NCBI RefSeq assembly: GCF_018334155.1
Contig: NZ_JAGXTP010000001.1
Location: 2,046,001-2,110,000 of the forward strand
Source of the DNA: Devosia litorisediminis
GTDB taxonomy: Bacteria; Pseudomonadota; Alphaproteobacteria; Rhizobiales; Devosiaceae
Length of the DNA: 64,000 bases
Reading direction: 5' to 3'
Shown here: in pieces, positions 18,228 through 27,577 of the stretch
How positions within the stretch are numbered: the stretch's first letter is position 1
Layout of the letters: the number at the start of each line of letters is the position of its first letter
Translations under genes and position numbers: made by a program
The notes under the pieces: generated by a model
Databases searched by the model: none
What the model saw: the letters and a program-made list of their open reading frames with translations, nothing else
What the model was told of the DNA's origin: nothing

Positions 18228-19739
18228 GTGAAAGCATCGGTCGTCGCACATAAGGATTTTACGGTCAGCGCTATTGATGATCGGGTTTACGGGGCCTTTC
18301 TGGAGCATCTGGGTCGCGCAATCTATGAAGGCATTTACGAGCCAGACCACCCGAGCGCCGACAAGGACGGCATGCGCGGCGATGTGGCCAAGCTGGTCAA
18401 GGATCTCAATGTACCCGTAGTGCGCTACCCCGGGGGTAACTTCGTTTCCGCCTATAACTGGGAAGACGGCATTGGGCCGCGTGAAGAGCGCCCTACCCGG
18501 CTGGATCTGGCCTGGCACACCTCGGACAGCAATGCGGTCGGCGTGCATGAATTTGCCGACTGGTGCGACACGGTCGGCACCGAGATGATGCTGGCGGTCA
18601 ATCTGGGTTCACGCGGCGTCGACGACGCGCGCAATTTTCTGGAATATGTGAACCATCCGGGCGGCAGCTACTGGAGCGACCTGCGCATCAAGAATGGCCG
18701 CAAGGAGCCGTTCAACGTCAAGATGTGGTGCCTGGGCAATGAGATGGACGGGCCCTGGCAGGTCGGCCACAAGGATGCCGATGAATATGGCAAGCTGGCC
18801 GCCAATACGGCGCGCGCCATGCGCATGTTTGACAGCAAGCTTGAGCTGATCGTGTGCGGCTCATCCAATGCGGACATGGCCAGCTATCCCGACTGGGAAC
18901 GCATCGTCCTCGAGCACACCTATGAGCATGTCGACCATATTTCGCTGCACATGTACTTTGCCAATCGCGAGAAGGACACAGCCAACTATCTGGCACTGAA
19001 CCATAAACTCGAAACCTATATCGACACGGTGGCCTCGACCATCACACAGGTGAAGAGCAAGAAGCGCAGCAAGCGCGACGTCTACATCTCGTTTGACGAA
19101 TGGAATGTCTGGTACCACTCCAACAAGCAGGACCGGGTTATCCTGGAGGGCAATAGCGGCTGGCCGCACGCACCGGGTCTGCTCGAGGACATCTACAATT
19201 TCGAAGACGTGCTGATGGTCGGGTTGATCCTGAACAGCTTCATCCGCCGTTCGGACGTGGTCAAGATCGCCTGCATCGCGCAGCTGGTGAATGTGATCGC
19301 CCCGATCATGACCGAAAAGGGCGGCCCGGCCTGGGCCCAGACGATCTACTATCCGTACTATTTCGCATCGATCTTCGGCCGTGGTACGGCGTTGAATCTG
19401 ATTGTCAATTCGCCCGGCTATGACAGCAAGCACGCCGACAACACCCCCTATGTGGATGTGTCGGGCGTGCACAATGAAGAGGAAGGGACGCTGAGCTTCT
19501 TCCTGGTCAACCGGCATGCCACGGAATCGATCGATGTGTCGGTGAGCCTGCAGGGATTTGCCGCCGGCACCATCATTGATCATCAGGTGATGACGCATGA
19601 CAATCTGCAAGCGGTCAATACGGCCAAGAACCAGGCAGAAGTGGCGCCCCGCAAGGGGAATGGCGCCAAGGCTGAAGGCGGTTCGCTGGATGTGAAACTG
19701 CCGCCCTATTCGTACCAGATGGTGCGGGTGAAGGTTTAG
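18228..19739 (+). CDS. abfA: Alpha-L-arabinofuranosidase, glycoside hydrolase family 51
   Basis: Exo-acting enzyme releasing terminal L-arabinofuranose from arabinan, arabinoxylan or arabinogalactan fragments, 503 residues, the normal GH51 length. The TIM barrel shows VRYPGGNFVSAYNWEDGIGP (near residue 65), the acid/base glutamate E172 in WCLGNEMDGPW and the nucleophile E291 in ISFDEWNVWYH. A C-terminal beta-sandwich follows. No signal peptide, so it is cytoplasmic and acts on imported oligosaccharides. GTG start with GGGAGGAGGG upstream. It precedes a family-5 ABC importer and a GH43-like gene, which fits intracellular arabino-oligosaccharide breakdown. Confidence 0.96.
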   Translation: MKASVVAHKDFTVSAIDDRVYGAFLEHLGRAIYEGIYEPDHPSADKDGMRGDVAKLVKDLNVPVVRYPGGNFVSAYNWEDGIGPREERPTRLDLAWHTSDSNAVGVHEFADWCDTVGTEMMLAVNLGSRGVDDARNFLEYVNHPGGSYWSDLRIKNGRKEPFNVKMWCLGNEMDGPWQVGHKDADEYGKLAANTARAMRMFDSKLELIVCGSSNADMASYPDWERIVLEHTYEHVDHISLHMYFANREKDTANYLALNHKLETYIDTVASTITQVKSKKRSKRDVYISFDEWNVWYHSNKQDRVILEGNSGWPHAPGLLEDIYNFEDVLMVGLILNSFIRRSDVVKIACIAQLVNVIAPIMTEKGGPAWAQTIYYPYYFASIFGRGTALNLIVNSPGYDSKHADNTPYVDVSGVHNEEEGTLSFFLVNRHATESIDVSVSLQGFAAGTIIDHQVMTHDNLQAVNTAKNQAEVAPRKGNGAKAEGGSLDVKLPPYSYQMVRVKV

Positions 19740-20052
19740 CGCCAGCTGCCGATAGCGGAGAAACAGGGGAAAACACCCCTGCCCCGCGCGAATGCGAGGC
19801 TGGCCGATCTGGCGGGCGCGGAACCCACCGTTGCGAGCAATTGGCTAGCAGACTGTTAGCGTTGAGCACAGCACGCGACCAACGGAGGCGCATCGGCAAC
19901 GGTGCGCCTCTTTGCATTGTGTATCATGTTTTCCGATTTACATCACAATGCGCGTTGACAAGCATAAGGGGCTGGTTAAGTATGATTTATAGGTGCTGGA
20001 GGGCATCTACATACGGAACGCGGGAGGCGTTTCGACAAGGGAGGAGTTAGAT
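19740..20052 (+). other. Intergenic region with terminator and promoter-like elements
   Basis: 313 bases without a gene. GAGGCGCA (19885-19892) and TGCGCCTC (19903-19910) form a hairpin followed by TTT, a modest terminator for the GH51 gene. Downstream, TTGACA at 19955-19960 and TATGAT at 19981-19986 (20-base spacing, longer than ideal) suggest a new promoter for the ABC importer. GGGAGGAG at 20039-20046 is the ribosome site. Confidence 0.5.
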
Positions 20053-21975
20053 ATGGATAGACGCAGTTTTCTAATCGGCACGACGGCCGTTGGCGCGCTG
20101 ATGGCGGCCGGAAACGGGCTTGCATACGCACAAGACGGTGAAGGCGCCGCGCCCGATCTGGGCAAATTCCCACGCAACGAGACGGTCATCGTCCATAATC
20201 CAGAGGGCGTGATCCGCAATCCGGCATGGTTCAACCCATGGGTCGTGGGCAGCGGCGCGGGTACCAGCAATGGCCTGCACCAGCTTACCACTGATACGCT
20301 GTGGTTCATCGACCCCGATGCGGGCATTGAAGGCGCCAGCACCAATGCCGTGTACAATTCCCTGGCCGACGGCCTGTGGGAATACAATGACGACTTCTCG
20401 GAAATGACCGTCAAGCTCAAGCAGGGTATCCTGTGGAGCGATGGCGTCGAATTCACTTCCGCCGACGTCGTCTATACGGTCGAAACCCAGAAGGCGACGC
20501 CAGGCACGCCCTATAATGGCGCGTTCACAGCCCAGGTCGCCTCGGTCGAGGCGCCAGACGACTATACGGTCCACTTCAAGCTCAATGCGCCAAACTCGCG
20601 CTTCCACGCGCTGTTCTCGGTGCGCTGGACGGCCGCCTGGATCATGCCCAAGCATGTGTTTGAAAAGGTCGACGACATCCTGACCTTCGAGAACAACCCG
20701 CCCGTAAGCCTTGGGCCCTACACGCTGCATTCGTTCGACCCGAACGGCACCTGGTACATCTGGGAAAAACGCGCAGACTGGGACAAGACGGCCATGGGCA
20801 TGGTCGCCGAACCCAAGCCGAAATATGTGATCTACCGGAACAATATCTCGACCGACAATCGCCTGATCGAGATGCGTAACGGCAATCTGGACATGGTCCA
20901 CGATCTGACGCCGGAAGGCACGTTCTCAATCACCAAGGAAGACCCGAACGTCCAGGGCTGGTTCGCCGGCTTCCCATACGCTCATCCCGATCCTACCCTG
21001 GTGATGGCGATCCCGAACCTGCAGAATCCCAAGTTCCAGGACAAGCGCGTTCGCTGGGCTCTGGCGATGATGCTGGATGCGCGGTCGATGTCGATGGCGT
21101 CCTATCGTGGCGCGGCGACGCTGTCGGCCATCTCGGTGCCGCCAACGGGAACGCATCCGCGCGACTACCATGCGCCAATGCAGGACTTCCTGATCAATTA
21201 CGAGATCGATACCGGCACCTCAAAGGTCAAGCCGTATGATCCCACCATCGGCATGCAGATCGCCGATATGGTGCGCCCACAGTTCGGGGACGCAGTGCCA
21301 AGCGAGGAGGCCGCTATCCGCAACGCGTTCGGCTATGGCTGGTGGAAGCAGAACATCCCGGCGGCTGAAGAGCTGCTGACCGCAGCCGGCTTCAACAAGG
21401 TCGGCGGCCAGTGGATGATGCCAGATGGCCAACCGTTCGCCTTCGAAGTGATGGTGCCGCAGGAAGGCGTGGTCAATCGCCTTGGTGTCATTATCGCCCA
21501 GACCTGGGCCCAGAACGGCATTCAGGCCACCGCTCAGGTGGATTCGGACACCTGGGGCCGCCAGCGCGTGGGTGACTATGAAGTCAACATCGCCTGGGCC
21601 GTGGAAACCTGGGGCGGTCATCCCGATCTCAGCTTCTTCCTCGACAGCTACCACTCCGCCTATGTGGCTGAGCCGGGCGCATCGCAGCCAGACCGCAACT
21701 GGATGCGCTGGTCCGATCCGCGGCTTGACGCGATCATCGAAAAAATCCGTGGCATCGACTTCAATGACCCCAAGGGCATCGAGTACGGCCAGGAGTTCGT
21801 CAAGCTGCATCTCGAGGAGATGCCGAACATCCCGATCATGGCCTATAATGTGTTCTCCATTCAGTCGAACCAGTTCTGGACCGGCTGGCCGGATGCAGAA
21901 AACAACTATGCCAATCCGGTCACCAACTGGTCGAACGGTCGGTACATCTTCACGCAGATCACGCCCGTCGCGTAA
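20053..21975 (+). CDS. ABC transporter substrate-binding protein, family 5 (oligosaccharide/peptide)
   Basis: Periplasmic solute-binding protein of the SBP_bac_5 family, 640 residues, larger than most oligopeptide binders. The N-terminus MDRRSFLIGTTAVGALMAAG is a twin-arginine-like signal with a basic RR, hydrophobic run and AYA cleavage region. The family core includes LADGLWEYNDDFSEMTVKL and SDGVEFTSADVVYTVE. ATG at 20053 follows GGGAGGAG. It stands between the GH51 arabinofuranosidase and matching permease/ATPase genes with a GH43-like enzyme at the end. I infer arabino- or xylo-oligosaccharide binding rather than peptides. Confidence 0.92.
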   Translation: MDRRSFLIGTTAVGALMAAGNGLAYAQDGEGAAPDLGKFPRNETVIVHNPEGVIRNPAWFNPWVVGSGAGTSNGLHQLTTDTLWFIDPDAGIEGASTNAVYNSLADGLWEYNDDFSEMTVKLKQGILWSDGVEFTSADVVYTVETQKATPGTPYNGAFTAQVASVEAPDDYTVHFKLNAPNSRFHALFSVRWTAAWIMPKHVFEKVDDILTFENNPPVSLGPYTLHSFDPNGTWYIWEKRADWDKTAMGMVAEPKPKYVIYRNNISTDNRLIEMRNGNLDMVHDLTPEGTFSITKEDPNVQGWFAGFPYAHPDPTLVMAIPNLQNPKFQDKRVRWALAMMLDARSMSMASYRGAATLSAISVPPTGTHPRDYHAPMQDFLINYEIDTGTSKVKPYDPTIGMQIADMVRPQFGDAVPSEEAAIRNAFGYGWWKQNIPAAEELLTAAGFNKVGGQWMMPDGQPFAFEVMVPQEGVVNRLGVIIAQTWAQNGIQATAQVDSDTWGRQRVGDYEVNIAWAVETWGGHPDLSFFLDSYHSAYVAEPGASQPDRNWMRWSDPRLDAIIEKIRGIDFNDPKGIEYGQEFVKLHLEEMPNIPIMAYNVFSIQSNQFWTGWPDAENNYANPVTNWSNGRYIFTQITPVA

Positions 21976-22015
21976 GCGCGTCCTCCCGGGTGGTCCGGCT
22001 TGTGCCGGGCTGCCT

Positions 22016-22042
22016 GGAGGGGCGCGGATTACGCGCCCCTCC
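22016..22042 (+). terminator. Strong stem-loop behind the family-5 binding protein gene
   Basis: GGAGGGGCGCG and CGCGCCCCTCC form a perfect 11-base stem around GATTA. No T-run follows and the operon continues 140 bases later. It probably protects the 3' end of the binding-protein message or attenuates read-through. Confidence 0.7.
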
Positions 22043-22183
22043 ACTAATCTGCGTCATCGCAAGGTGGCGCCATTGGCAGGTATGAACTGTCCAGTCCAGC
22101 TAACGCCGGATCGAGGGTGACGGGAGGCAAGCCGCCCCAGCCACCAGGACAGGCGCGTCAGAGCGGAGACGCAAGGAGTTCGA

Positions 22184-23188
22184 ATGCAAGGCTATTTCTG
22201 GTTTGTCGGGAAGCGCGCGCTGCAGATGCTGGCGGTGATTTTCTGCGGCATTTCCGCGACCTTTCTGGTCACCCATCTCTCCCCCATTGATCCGGTTGAA
22301 CAAGTGCTTGGGCGATTGTCGTCGCGGGCCAATCTGTCACCGGAAGCCATTGCCTCGACCCGCGCCGCGCTGAGCGAGATGTACGGCACGGGTCAACCAA
22401 TGCTGAACCAGTATTTCAGCTTCTGGGCGCGCCTTGTGCGGGGCGATCTGGGCCCTTCCCTGATGGCATTTCCGACCCCCGCCATGACCCTGGTCATGCG
22501 CGCCATGCCTTGGACCCTGGGGCTGCTGGTGTCCGCGACCCTGGTGACCTTCGTGGTCGGCAATCTGCTGGGGGCACTCGCCGGGTACAACCAGAACAAC
22601 AGGTTTTTCAAGGCGTTCGGCATATTTGCGATGGGGATCCAGCCCATCCCCTATTACGTCGTCGCTTTCATCCTGCTGATCATTTTCGGGTTCCTGTGGC
22701 CCGTGCTGCCCATATCGGGCGGCTTTGCCATGGACGTCACCCCAGGCTGGAACTGGCCGTTTATCAGCTCGGTGCTGCAACACGGCATCCTGCCCGCAAC
22801 ATCGGTCGTGCTGGTTGGATTTGGGGGCTGGTTCATCGGCATGCGCGCGCTGGTGTCCAACATCGTCAATGACGACTACGTCACCTATGCCGAACTGGCC
22901 AATGTGGACCAGAAGACCATTGTTGGCAGCTATGTGATCCGCAACGCCATCGTCCCGCAATTGACGGCGCTGGCGATGGCCCTGGGCGGCGTGTTTTCCG
23001 GCACGGTGATCACCGAGCAGGTGTTCAACTACCCCGGCCTGGGTTCACTGCTCATCGATGCGGTCAATGCCGGAGATTATTCACTGGTGCTGGCGGTATC
23101 GACAGTGTCGATCACGGCGGTGGCCATCGCCATTTTCGTGGTGGACCTGCTGCATCCGCTGCTCGATCCCCGCGTGCGTACGGAGTAG
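22184..23188 (+). CDS. ABC transporter permease, DppB/OppB type
   Basis: First permease of the family-5 importer, 334 residues with about six membrane spans. It starts with a typical N-terminal helix (FVGKRALQMLAVIFCGISATF), has the family region WTLGLLVSATLVTFVVG, and its EAA-like loop is near residues 230-255. ATG at 22184 has AAGGAG before it. It is followed seven bases later by the DppC-type partner. Confidence 0.94.
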   Translation: MQGYFWFVGKRALQMLAVIFCGISATFLVTHLSPIDPVEQVLGRLSSRANLSPEAIASTRAALSEMYGTGQPMLNQYFSFWARLVRGDLGPSLMAFPTPAMTLVMRAMPWTLGLLVSATLVTFVVGNLLGALAGYNQNNRFFKAFGIFAMGIQPIPYYVVAFILLIIFGFLWPVLPISGGFAMDVTPGWNWPFISSVLQHGILPATSVVLVGFGGWFIGMRALVSNIVNDDYVTYAELANVDQKTIVGSYVIRNAIVPQLTALAMALGGVFSGTVITEQVFNYPGLGSLLIDAVNAGDYSLVLAVSTVSITAVAIAIFVVDLLHPLLDPRVRTE

Positions 23189-23195
23189 GCCCAGC

Positions 23196-24053
23196 ATGTT
23201 TGCCGTTTTTCGCGATCTCATTCGCTACAATATCGAATTCGCCATTGGCGTGGTGCTGGTCGGCGTGGTCACGGTGTTTGCCTCCGCCAGCTTCTTTTCA
23301 CCAGTCGACCCCTCGCTGATCTACCTGACCATTCCCGATCAGCCGCCCTCATGGCAGTATTGGTTTGGTACCAATTCGCGCGGTCAGGACATGTTCTGGC
23401 AGCTCTCGGCGGCCTTCAAGAACAGTCTGACCTTCGGGATTACCGTGGCCGTGCTGAGCCGCATCATCTCGATCTCGGTGGGGCTGACAGCAGGCTATGT
23501 CGGGGGGTGGGTTGATCGCGCGCTGATGTTCATCAACGACATCTTCGTGTCGATGCCAATCTTCCCCATTCTGGTGCTGTTCTACTTCGTGCTGCGTAGC
23601 CATATGGACAGCATGACGCTGGCGCTGATCATGGCTTGTTTTGGCTGGCCGTTTGACGCACGCCTGATCCGTTCGGTGGCATTGGGACTGAAGCACCGCG
23701 AGTTTACGCGCCACGCCGTGTTTGCCGGCATGAGCACACCCAAGGTGCTGCTGGAAGAGCACCTGCCCTATGTGATGCCCATCGTGTTCGCGACCTTCAT
23801 GAACAACATGCTGTGGTCGATCGGGCTGGAGGTGACGCTGGCGGTGCTGGGGTTCACCAATATCAACCAGCCAACCATCGGCACGGTGCTGTACTGGGCC
23901 AATAGCCATTCGGCCATGGTGGTGGGTGTGTGGTGGTGGATCGTAATCCCGGTGATCCTGATCGTCATCACCTTCCTGGGCCTGTTCCTGCTGGCCGTGA
24001 GCATGAACGAGTATATCGACCCGCGCAGCCGTCTGAGGAGGATGGGCGCATGA
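23196..24053 (+). CDS. ABC transporter permease, DppC/OppC type
   Basis: Second permease, 285 residues. It has an N-terminal helix, the short periplasmic motif FGTNSRGQDMFWQL (a variant of the family's GTDxxGRDxxSR), and five further membrane segments. The EAA loop is replaced by RHAVFAGMSTPKVLLEEHLP near residue 175. ATG at 23196 is chosen from size and homology. Between this gene and the next lies a REP-like palindrome. Confidence 0.92.
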   Translation: MFAVFRDLIRYNIEFAIGVVLVGVVTVFASASFFSPVDPSLIYLTIPDQPPSWQYWFGTNSRGQDMFWQLSAAFKNSLTFGITVAVLSRIISISVGLTAGYVGGWVDRALMFINDIFVSMPIFPILVLFYFVLRSHMDSMTLALIMACFGWPFDARLIRSVALGLKHREFTRHAVFAGMSTPKVLLEEHLPYVMPIVFATFMNNMLWSIGLEVTLAVLGFTNINQPTIGTVLYWANSHSAMVVGVWWWIVIPVILIVITFLGLFLLAVSMNEYIDPRSRLRRMGA

Positions 24054-24080
24054 TTATCAGCTCGGCCAAGCCAGGCTTTG

Positions 24081-24125
24081 CCCCCCATCTCCCTGCCTCC
24101 CCCGCAAGGGGAGAGGTGTCCCTCC
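24081..24125. repeat. REP-like inverted repeat between permease and ATPase genes
   Basis: A C-run/G-run palindrome (CTCCCTGCCTCCCCCGCAAG with GGGGAGAGG) inside a 91-base gap in the operon. Its core resembles repeats at 28741-28838, 43954-44050, 39798-39822 and 55154-55173. Confidence 0.6.
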
Positions 24126-24144
24126 GAGTTGCTGGAGAGAACGC

Positions 24145-25182
24145 GTGACCCACGACAATACAGACCTGCTCAAGGTCGAGGGCCTCAAGGCCTATTACCA
24201 GATGAGCTATTTCGGCGTAGAGCGCGAAGTGCGCGCCGTGGACGACATCTCAATGACCATTCGCAAGAACGAGGTCTATGGCATTGCCGGGGAGAGCTCC
24301 TCAGGCAAGACCAGCTTCATCAAGGTGCTGGCCGCCGCCATTCGCCCGCCCATGCGGGTGGTTGCCGGGTCGGTGAAATATGATTTCAAGAACGGGCCCT
24401 TCGATGTTGCCAGCGCCACGCCCGAGCAGGTGGCGGCGGTGCGCTGGAAGCATCTGAGCTATATCATGCAGGGCTCCATGAGCACGCTGAACCCGGTGCG
24501 GCGGATCGGCAAGACGTTTGAGGATTTCGCCAAGCGGCCGCTGGGGCTGAGCGGGCCGGCCTATCGGGCCCGGGTGCTGGGGCATCTCGATCGGCTCAAG
24601 CTGCCCGCCGATGTGCTGCGCGCCTACCCCCATGAACTCAGCGGCGGCATGCGCCAACGCGTCACCATCGGGCTGGCCACGGTGTGCCACCCCGAATTCG
24701 TGATTGCGGACGAACCGACTACCGCACTCGATGTGGTGGTGCAAAAGGAAGTGCTCAGCCTGATCCGCGACATTCAGCGGGAAATGGGCAGCTCCGTGGT
24801 GTTTGTGACGCATGATATGAGCGTACATGCCAACATCGCGGACCGCGTGGGCATCATCTATGCCGGGCGGCTGGTGGAGGAAGGACCGACGCGCGAAATG
24901 TTCTTTGCGCCCAAGCACCCCTATACCGCCCATCTGGTGGCCAGCCTGCCGCGCATTGGTGACACCACGCAGCGCCCGGCGCTGGAGGGACGACCACCCA
25001 GCCTGGCCGAACCACCACAGGGGTGCCGGTTTCATCCGCGCTGCCCGCTGGCGGTCGACAAATGCCGGACCGAAGTACCGCCACTTGAAACAGTGGGGCC
25101 GGATCATCGCACCGCCTGCTGGCGCTGGCAGGATGTCGAACCGCTGGTCAAACCACAGGCATTGCAGGGGGCCATGGCATGA
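24145..25182 (+). CDS. ABC transporter ATP-binding protein, DppD/OppD type
   Basis: First ATPase of the importer, 345 residues from a GTG start. Walker A reads GESSSGKTS. The Q-loop region [11 protein letters not shown], signature [14 protein letters not shown], Walker [13 protein letters not shown] and switch VFVTHDMSV are all present. The C-terminal region carries the oligopeptide-type cysteines ([14 protein letters not shown], later ACW), which in this subfamily may bind an Fe-S cluster. The stop overlaps the next ATPase (ATGA). Confidence 0.94.
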   Translation: MTHDNTDLLKVEGLKAYYQMSYFGVEREVRAVDDISMTIRKNEVYGIAGESSSGKTSFIKVLAAAIRPPMRVVAGSVKYDFKNGPFDVASATPEQVAAVRWKHLSYIMQGSMSTLNPVRRIGKTFEDFAKRPLGLSGPAYRARVLGHLDRLKLPADVLRAYPHELSGGMRQRVTIGLATVCHPEFVIADEPTTALDVVVQKEVLSLIRDIQREMGSSVVFVTHDMSVHANIADRVGIIYAGRLVEEGPTREMFFAPKHPYTAHLVASLPRIGDTTQRPALEGRPPSLAEPPQGCRFHPRCPLAVDKCRTEVPPLETVGPDHRTACWRWQDVEPLVKPQALQGAMA

Positions 25183-26090
25183 GCGCACTGCTCGATATTT
25201 CAGGGGTTTCCAAGCAGTTCACCATGGGCGGCGTGCTGTCGCGCAAGATGGTCAATGCCGTGCAGGACGCCAGCTTCTCGATCAACCTCGATACGCCGGA
25301 GATCTTTACGATCATCGGCGAAAGCGGCTCGGGCAAGACGACGCTGGCCCGGATGATCCTGGGGCTGGAACTGCCCACAAGCGGGGAGATCAGCTTTCGT
25401 GGCAAGACGGTGAGCCACAAGGTGAGCCGAGCCGAGCGGCTGGCGTTCATGGCCAATGTGCAGCCGGTGTTTCAGAACCCGTTCGAGGCGTTCAACCCGC
25501 TCAAGCGGATCGATCGCTATCTGGAATCCACCGCCAAGCGGTTTCTGAAACTGCGCGAGCAAAGCGACCTGGACCGGGCAATGGATGAAGCCCTGCAGAA
25601 GGTCGGGTTGAGCCTGGCTGAGGTGAAGGGGCGGTTTCCCCATGAGATGAGCGGCGGGCAGTTGCAGCGCGCGGCCATTGCGCGGGCGCTGATCCCCAAC
25701 CCACCACTGCTGGTGGCCGACGAGCCGGTGAGCATGGTCGATGCCAGCCTGCGCATGAGCATTGTCAACCTGCTGCGCAGCCTGCGCGATGATCTGGGCG
25801 TGTCGGTAATCTACATCACCCACGATCTGGCCACGGCCTATTACATCTCGAACCGGCTGATCATCATGCAGCGCGGGCGGATCGTGGAGATGGGCGATGC
25901 GCGCACGGTGCTCGACAATCCCGAACATCCTTACTCACGCCTGCTCAAGGCCAGCGTGCTGAGCACCGAAGATGCCGGGGCCGGCCAATTGGCCACCGAT
26001 CCCGAAATGGTGACGCTGGCCAACGCGCTGATTGGTCAGCCCGGCCATCTGGCGGACCGGCCCGATGGGCGGCTGGTGCGCGTGTATTGA
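25179..26090 (+). CDS. ABC transporter ATP-binding protein, DppF/OppF type
   Basis: Second ATPase of the importer, 303 residues. Walker A GESGSGKTT, Q-loop VFQNPFEAFNPL, signature MSGGQLQRAAIARAL, Walker B LLVADEPVSMVDASLR and switch IYITHDLATAY are present. It overlaps the preceding ATPase by four bases and is followed nine bases later by the GH43-like gene in the same operon. Confidence 0.94.
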   Translation: MSALLDISGVSKQFTMGGVLSRKMVNAVQDASFSINLDTPEIFTIIGESGSGKTTLARMILGLELPTSGEISFRGKTVSHKVSRAERLAFMANVQPVFQNPFEAFNPLKRIDRYLESTAKRFLKLREQSDLDRAMDEALQKVGLSLAEVKGRFPHEMSGGQLQRAAIARALIPNPPLLVADEPVSMVDASLRMSIVNLLRSLRDDLGVSVIYITHDLATAYYISNRLIIMQRGRIVEMGDARTVLDNPEHPYSRLLKASVLSTEDAGAGQLATDPEMVTLANALIGQPGHLADRPDGRLVRVY

Positions 26091-26099
26091 GGAGAGCTG

Positions 26100-27047
26100 A
26101 TGAGCGCGCCAATCTATCGTGATCCGGTCGAGGATGGGGCAGCCGACCCCACAGTGATCCGCCGTGAGGGGACCAATGAGTGGTGGATGTTCTACACCAA
26201 TCGGCGGGCCAATGCCGGTGGACCGGGGTTTAGCTGGATTCACGGCTCGCCCATCGGGGTGGCGGTGTCGCGTGATGACGGGGCCAGCTGGACCTATCGG
26301 GGCACGGTCAAGGGACTGGATGATCCGGCCGATGTGGGACAGCTCAACACGCATTGGGCGCCCGAGGTGATGTTTGCCGATGGGCAGTACCACATGTTCC
26401 TGAGCTATATCAGCGGGGTGCCGGATGGCTGGGCCGTACCGCGCACCATTGTGCAGTTCACCAGCCCGGATCTGGAAAACTGGACCCGTGTGGGACCGCT
26501 GGCGCTATCGAGCGACAATGTCATCGACGCATGCGTATTCGCCAGCCCCGATGGGTTGTGGCGGCTATGGTACAAGGATGAAGGTCAGGGTTCGAGCACC
26601 TGGAGCGCCACCAGCACGGACATGCTCAACTGGACGCTTGAAGGCAAGGTGCTGCCGGGGTCACCCGAGGCGCCGCCACATGAGGGGCCCAATGTGTTCG
26701 CACTGGGCGGCTGGTACTGGCTAATCGTGGATGAGTGGCGCGGTCAGGCCGCCTATCGTTCTGACGACACCAGGAACTGGGTGCGGCAGGGGCTGATCGG
26801 CGATGTGCCGGGTAGCGACGACATGGACCGGCGCTATATGCGCCATGCCGATGTGGTGGTCGTGGGGGGACATGCGGCGCTGTATTATTTCACCCACCCG
26901 CTATGGGACGAGGCCAGCGATAAGGCGGGGCCACCCGATGCTGCGGCACGCCGGACGGCAGTGCATCATGCGCGCCTGACCGTGGTTGATGGCGTGCTGG
27001 TGTTGGAGCGCGATATCGCGGCCGATATGGCATTGCTGGCGGGGTGA
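26100..27047 (+). CDS. Glycoside hydrolase, GH43-like five-bladed propeller
   Basis: 315 residues with GH43/62/117-superfamily features: DPTVIRREGTNEWWMFYTNR (putative catalytic base Asp near the start), repeated blade motifs such as HWAPEVMFADGQYHMFLSY and a central IDACVF Asp. APPHEGPNVFALGGWYWL holds a plausible acid Glu. No signal peptide, so it is intracellular. It ends the operon of the family-5 importer. Expected substrates are arabino- or xylo-oligosaccharides. Family placement is firm at clan level, less so at subfamily level. Confidence 0.85.
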   Translation: MSAPIYRDPVEDGAADPTVIRREGTNEWWMFYTNRRANAGGPGFSWIHGSPIGVAVSRDDGASWTYRGTVKGLDDPADVGQLNTHWAPEVMFADGQYHMFLSYISGVPDGWAVPRTIVQFTSPDLENWTRVGPLALSSDNVIDACVFASPDGLWRLWYKDEGQGSSTWSATSTDMLNWTLEGKVLPGSPEAPPHEGPNVFALGGWYWLIVDEWRGQAAYRSDDTRNWVRQGLIGDVPGSDDMDRRYMRHADVVVVGGHAALYYFTHPLWDEASDKAGPPDAAARRTAVHHARLTVVDGVLVLERDIAADMALLAG

Positions 27048-27061
27048 TCGCCGACGCGGCG

Positions 27062-27577
27062 TCAGGCGCGTTCCAGCATGATGGAGGGGCTACCCTTGAG
27101 CAGGGTGCGGGCATATTCGCGATAGCCCAGAATCTCGCCCAGCCGTAGCGAAGCGGTATTGGCGGGGTCAATCAGACAGACGGTGCGGCCCAGGCCCTGC
27201 GCCCGGGCCCAGTCGAGTACGGCGCTGACGGCTTCGCGGGCATAGCCATGACCTTGATATTGCGGCAGGACGATCCAGCCAGCTTCGGGGGTATCGCCCA
27301 GAGGCGGTTCGCATTTGCGCAGGTGATTGGCCAGACCGGCCTCCCCCATCACCGCGCCGGAGCGGGCATCGGTGACCAGCCAATAGCCAAAGCCGAGCAA
27401 CTCCCAGTGTCCCACATAGCGCATGATGCGCGCCCATACCTCTTCGGGCGGACTGGGATGGCCAGTGATGTAGCGGACAACCTCTGGATGGGCCCACAAG
27501 GCGCAACAGGCGGCGAAGTCTGCGCGGGTATGGCCGCGCAGGATCAACCGCTCAGTGCGCAATGTGGGCGCCGGCAT
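27062..27577 (-). CDS. GNAT-family N-acetyltransferase (RimJ/RimL-like)
   Basis: 171 residues with the Acetyltransf_3 layout: N-terminal TERLILRGHTRADF, a beta-strand core around GEAGLANHL, and the acetyl-CoA pyrophosphate loop QYQGHGYAREAVSAVLDWA (near residue 110). ANTASLRLGEILGYRE is typical of the RimJ/RimL type. It overlaps the peptidase stop by one base, so it is the last gene of the XRE-SBP-peptidase operon. The substrate may be a small amine or amino acid; this cannot be read from sequence. Confidence 0.88.
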   Translation of the reverse strand: MPAPTLRTERLILRGHTRADFAACCALWAHPEVVRYITGHPSPPEEVWARIMRYVGHWELLGFGYWLVTDARSGAVMGEAGLANHLRKCEPPLGDTPEAGWIVLPQYQGHGYAREAVSAVLDWARAQGLGRTVCLIDPANTASLRLGEILGYREYARTLLKGSPSIMLERA

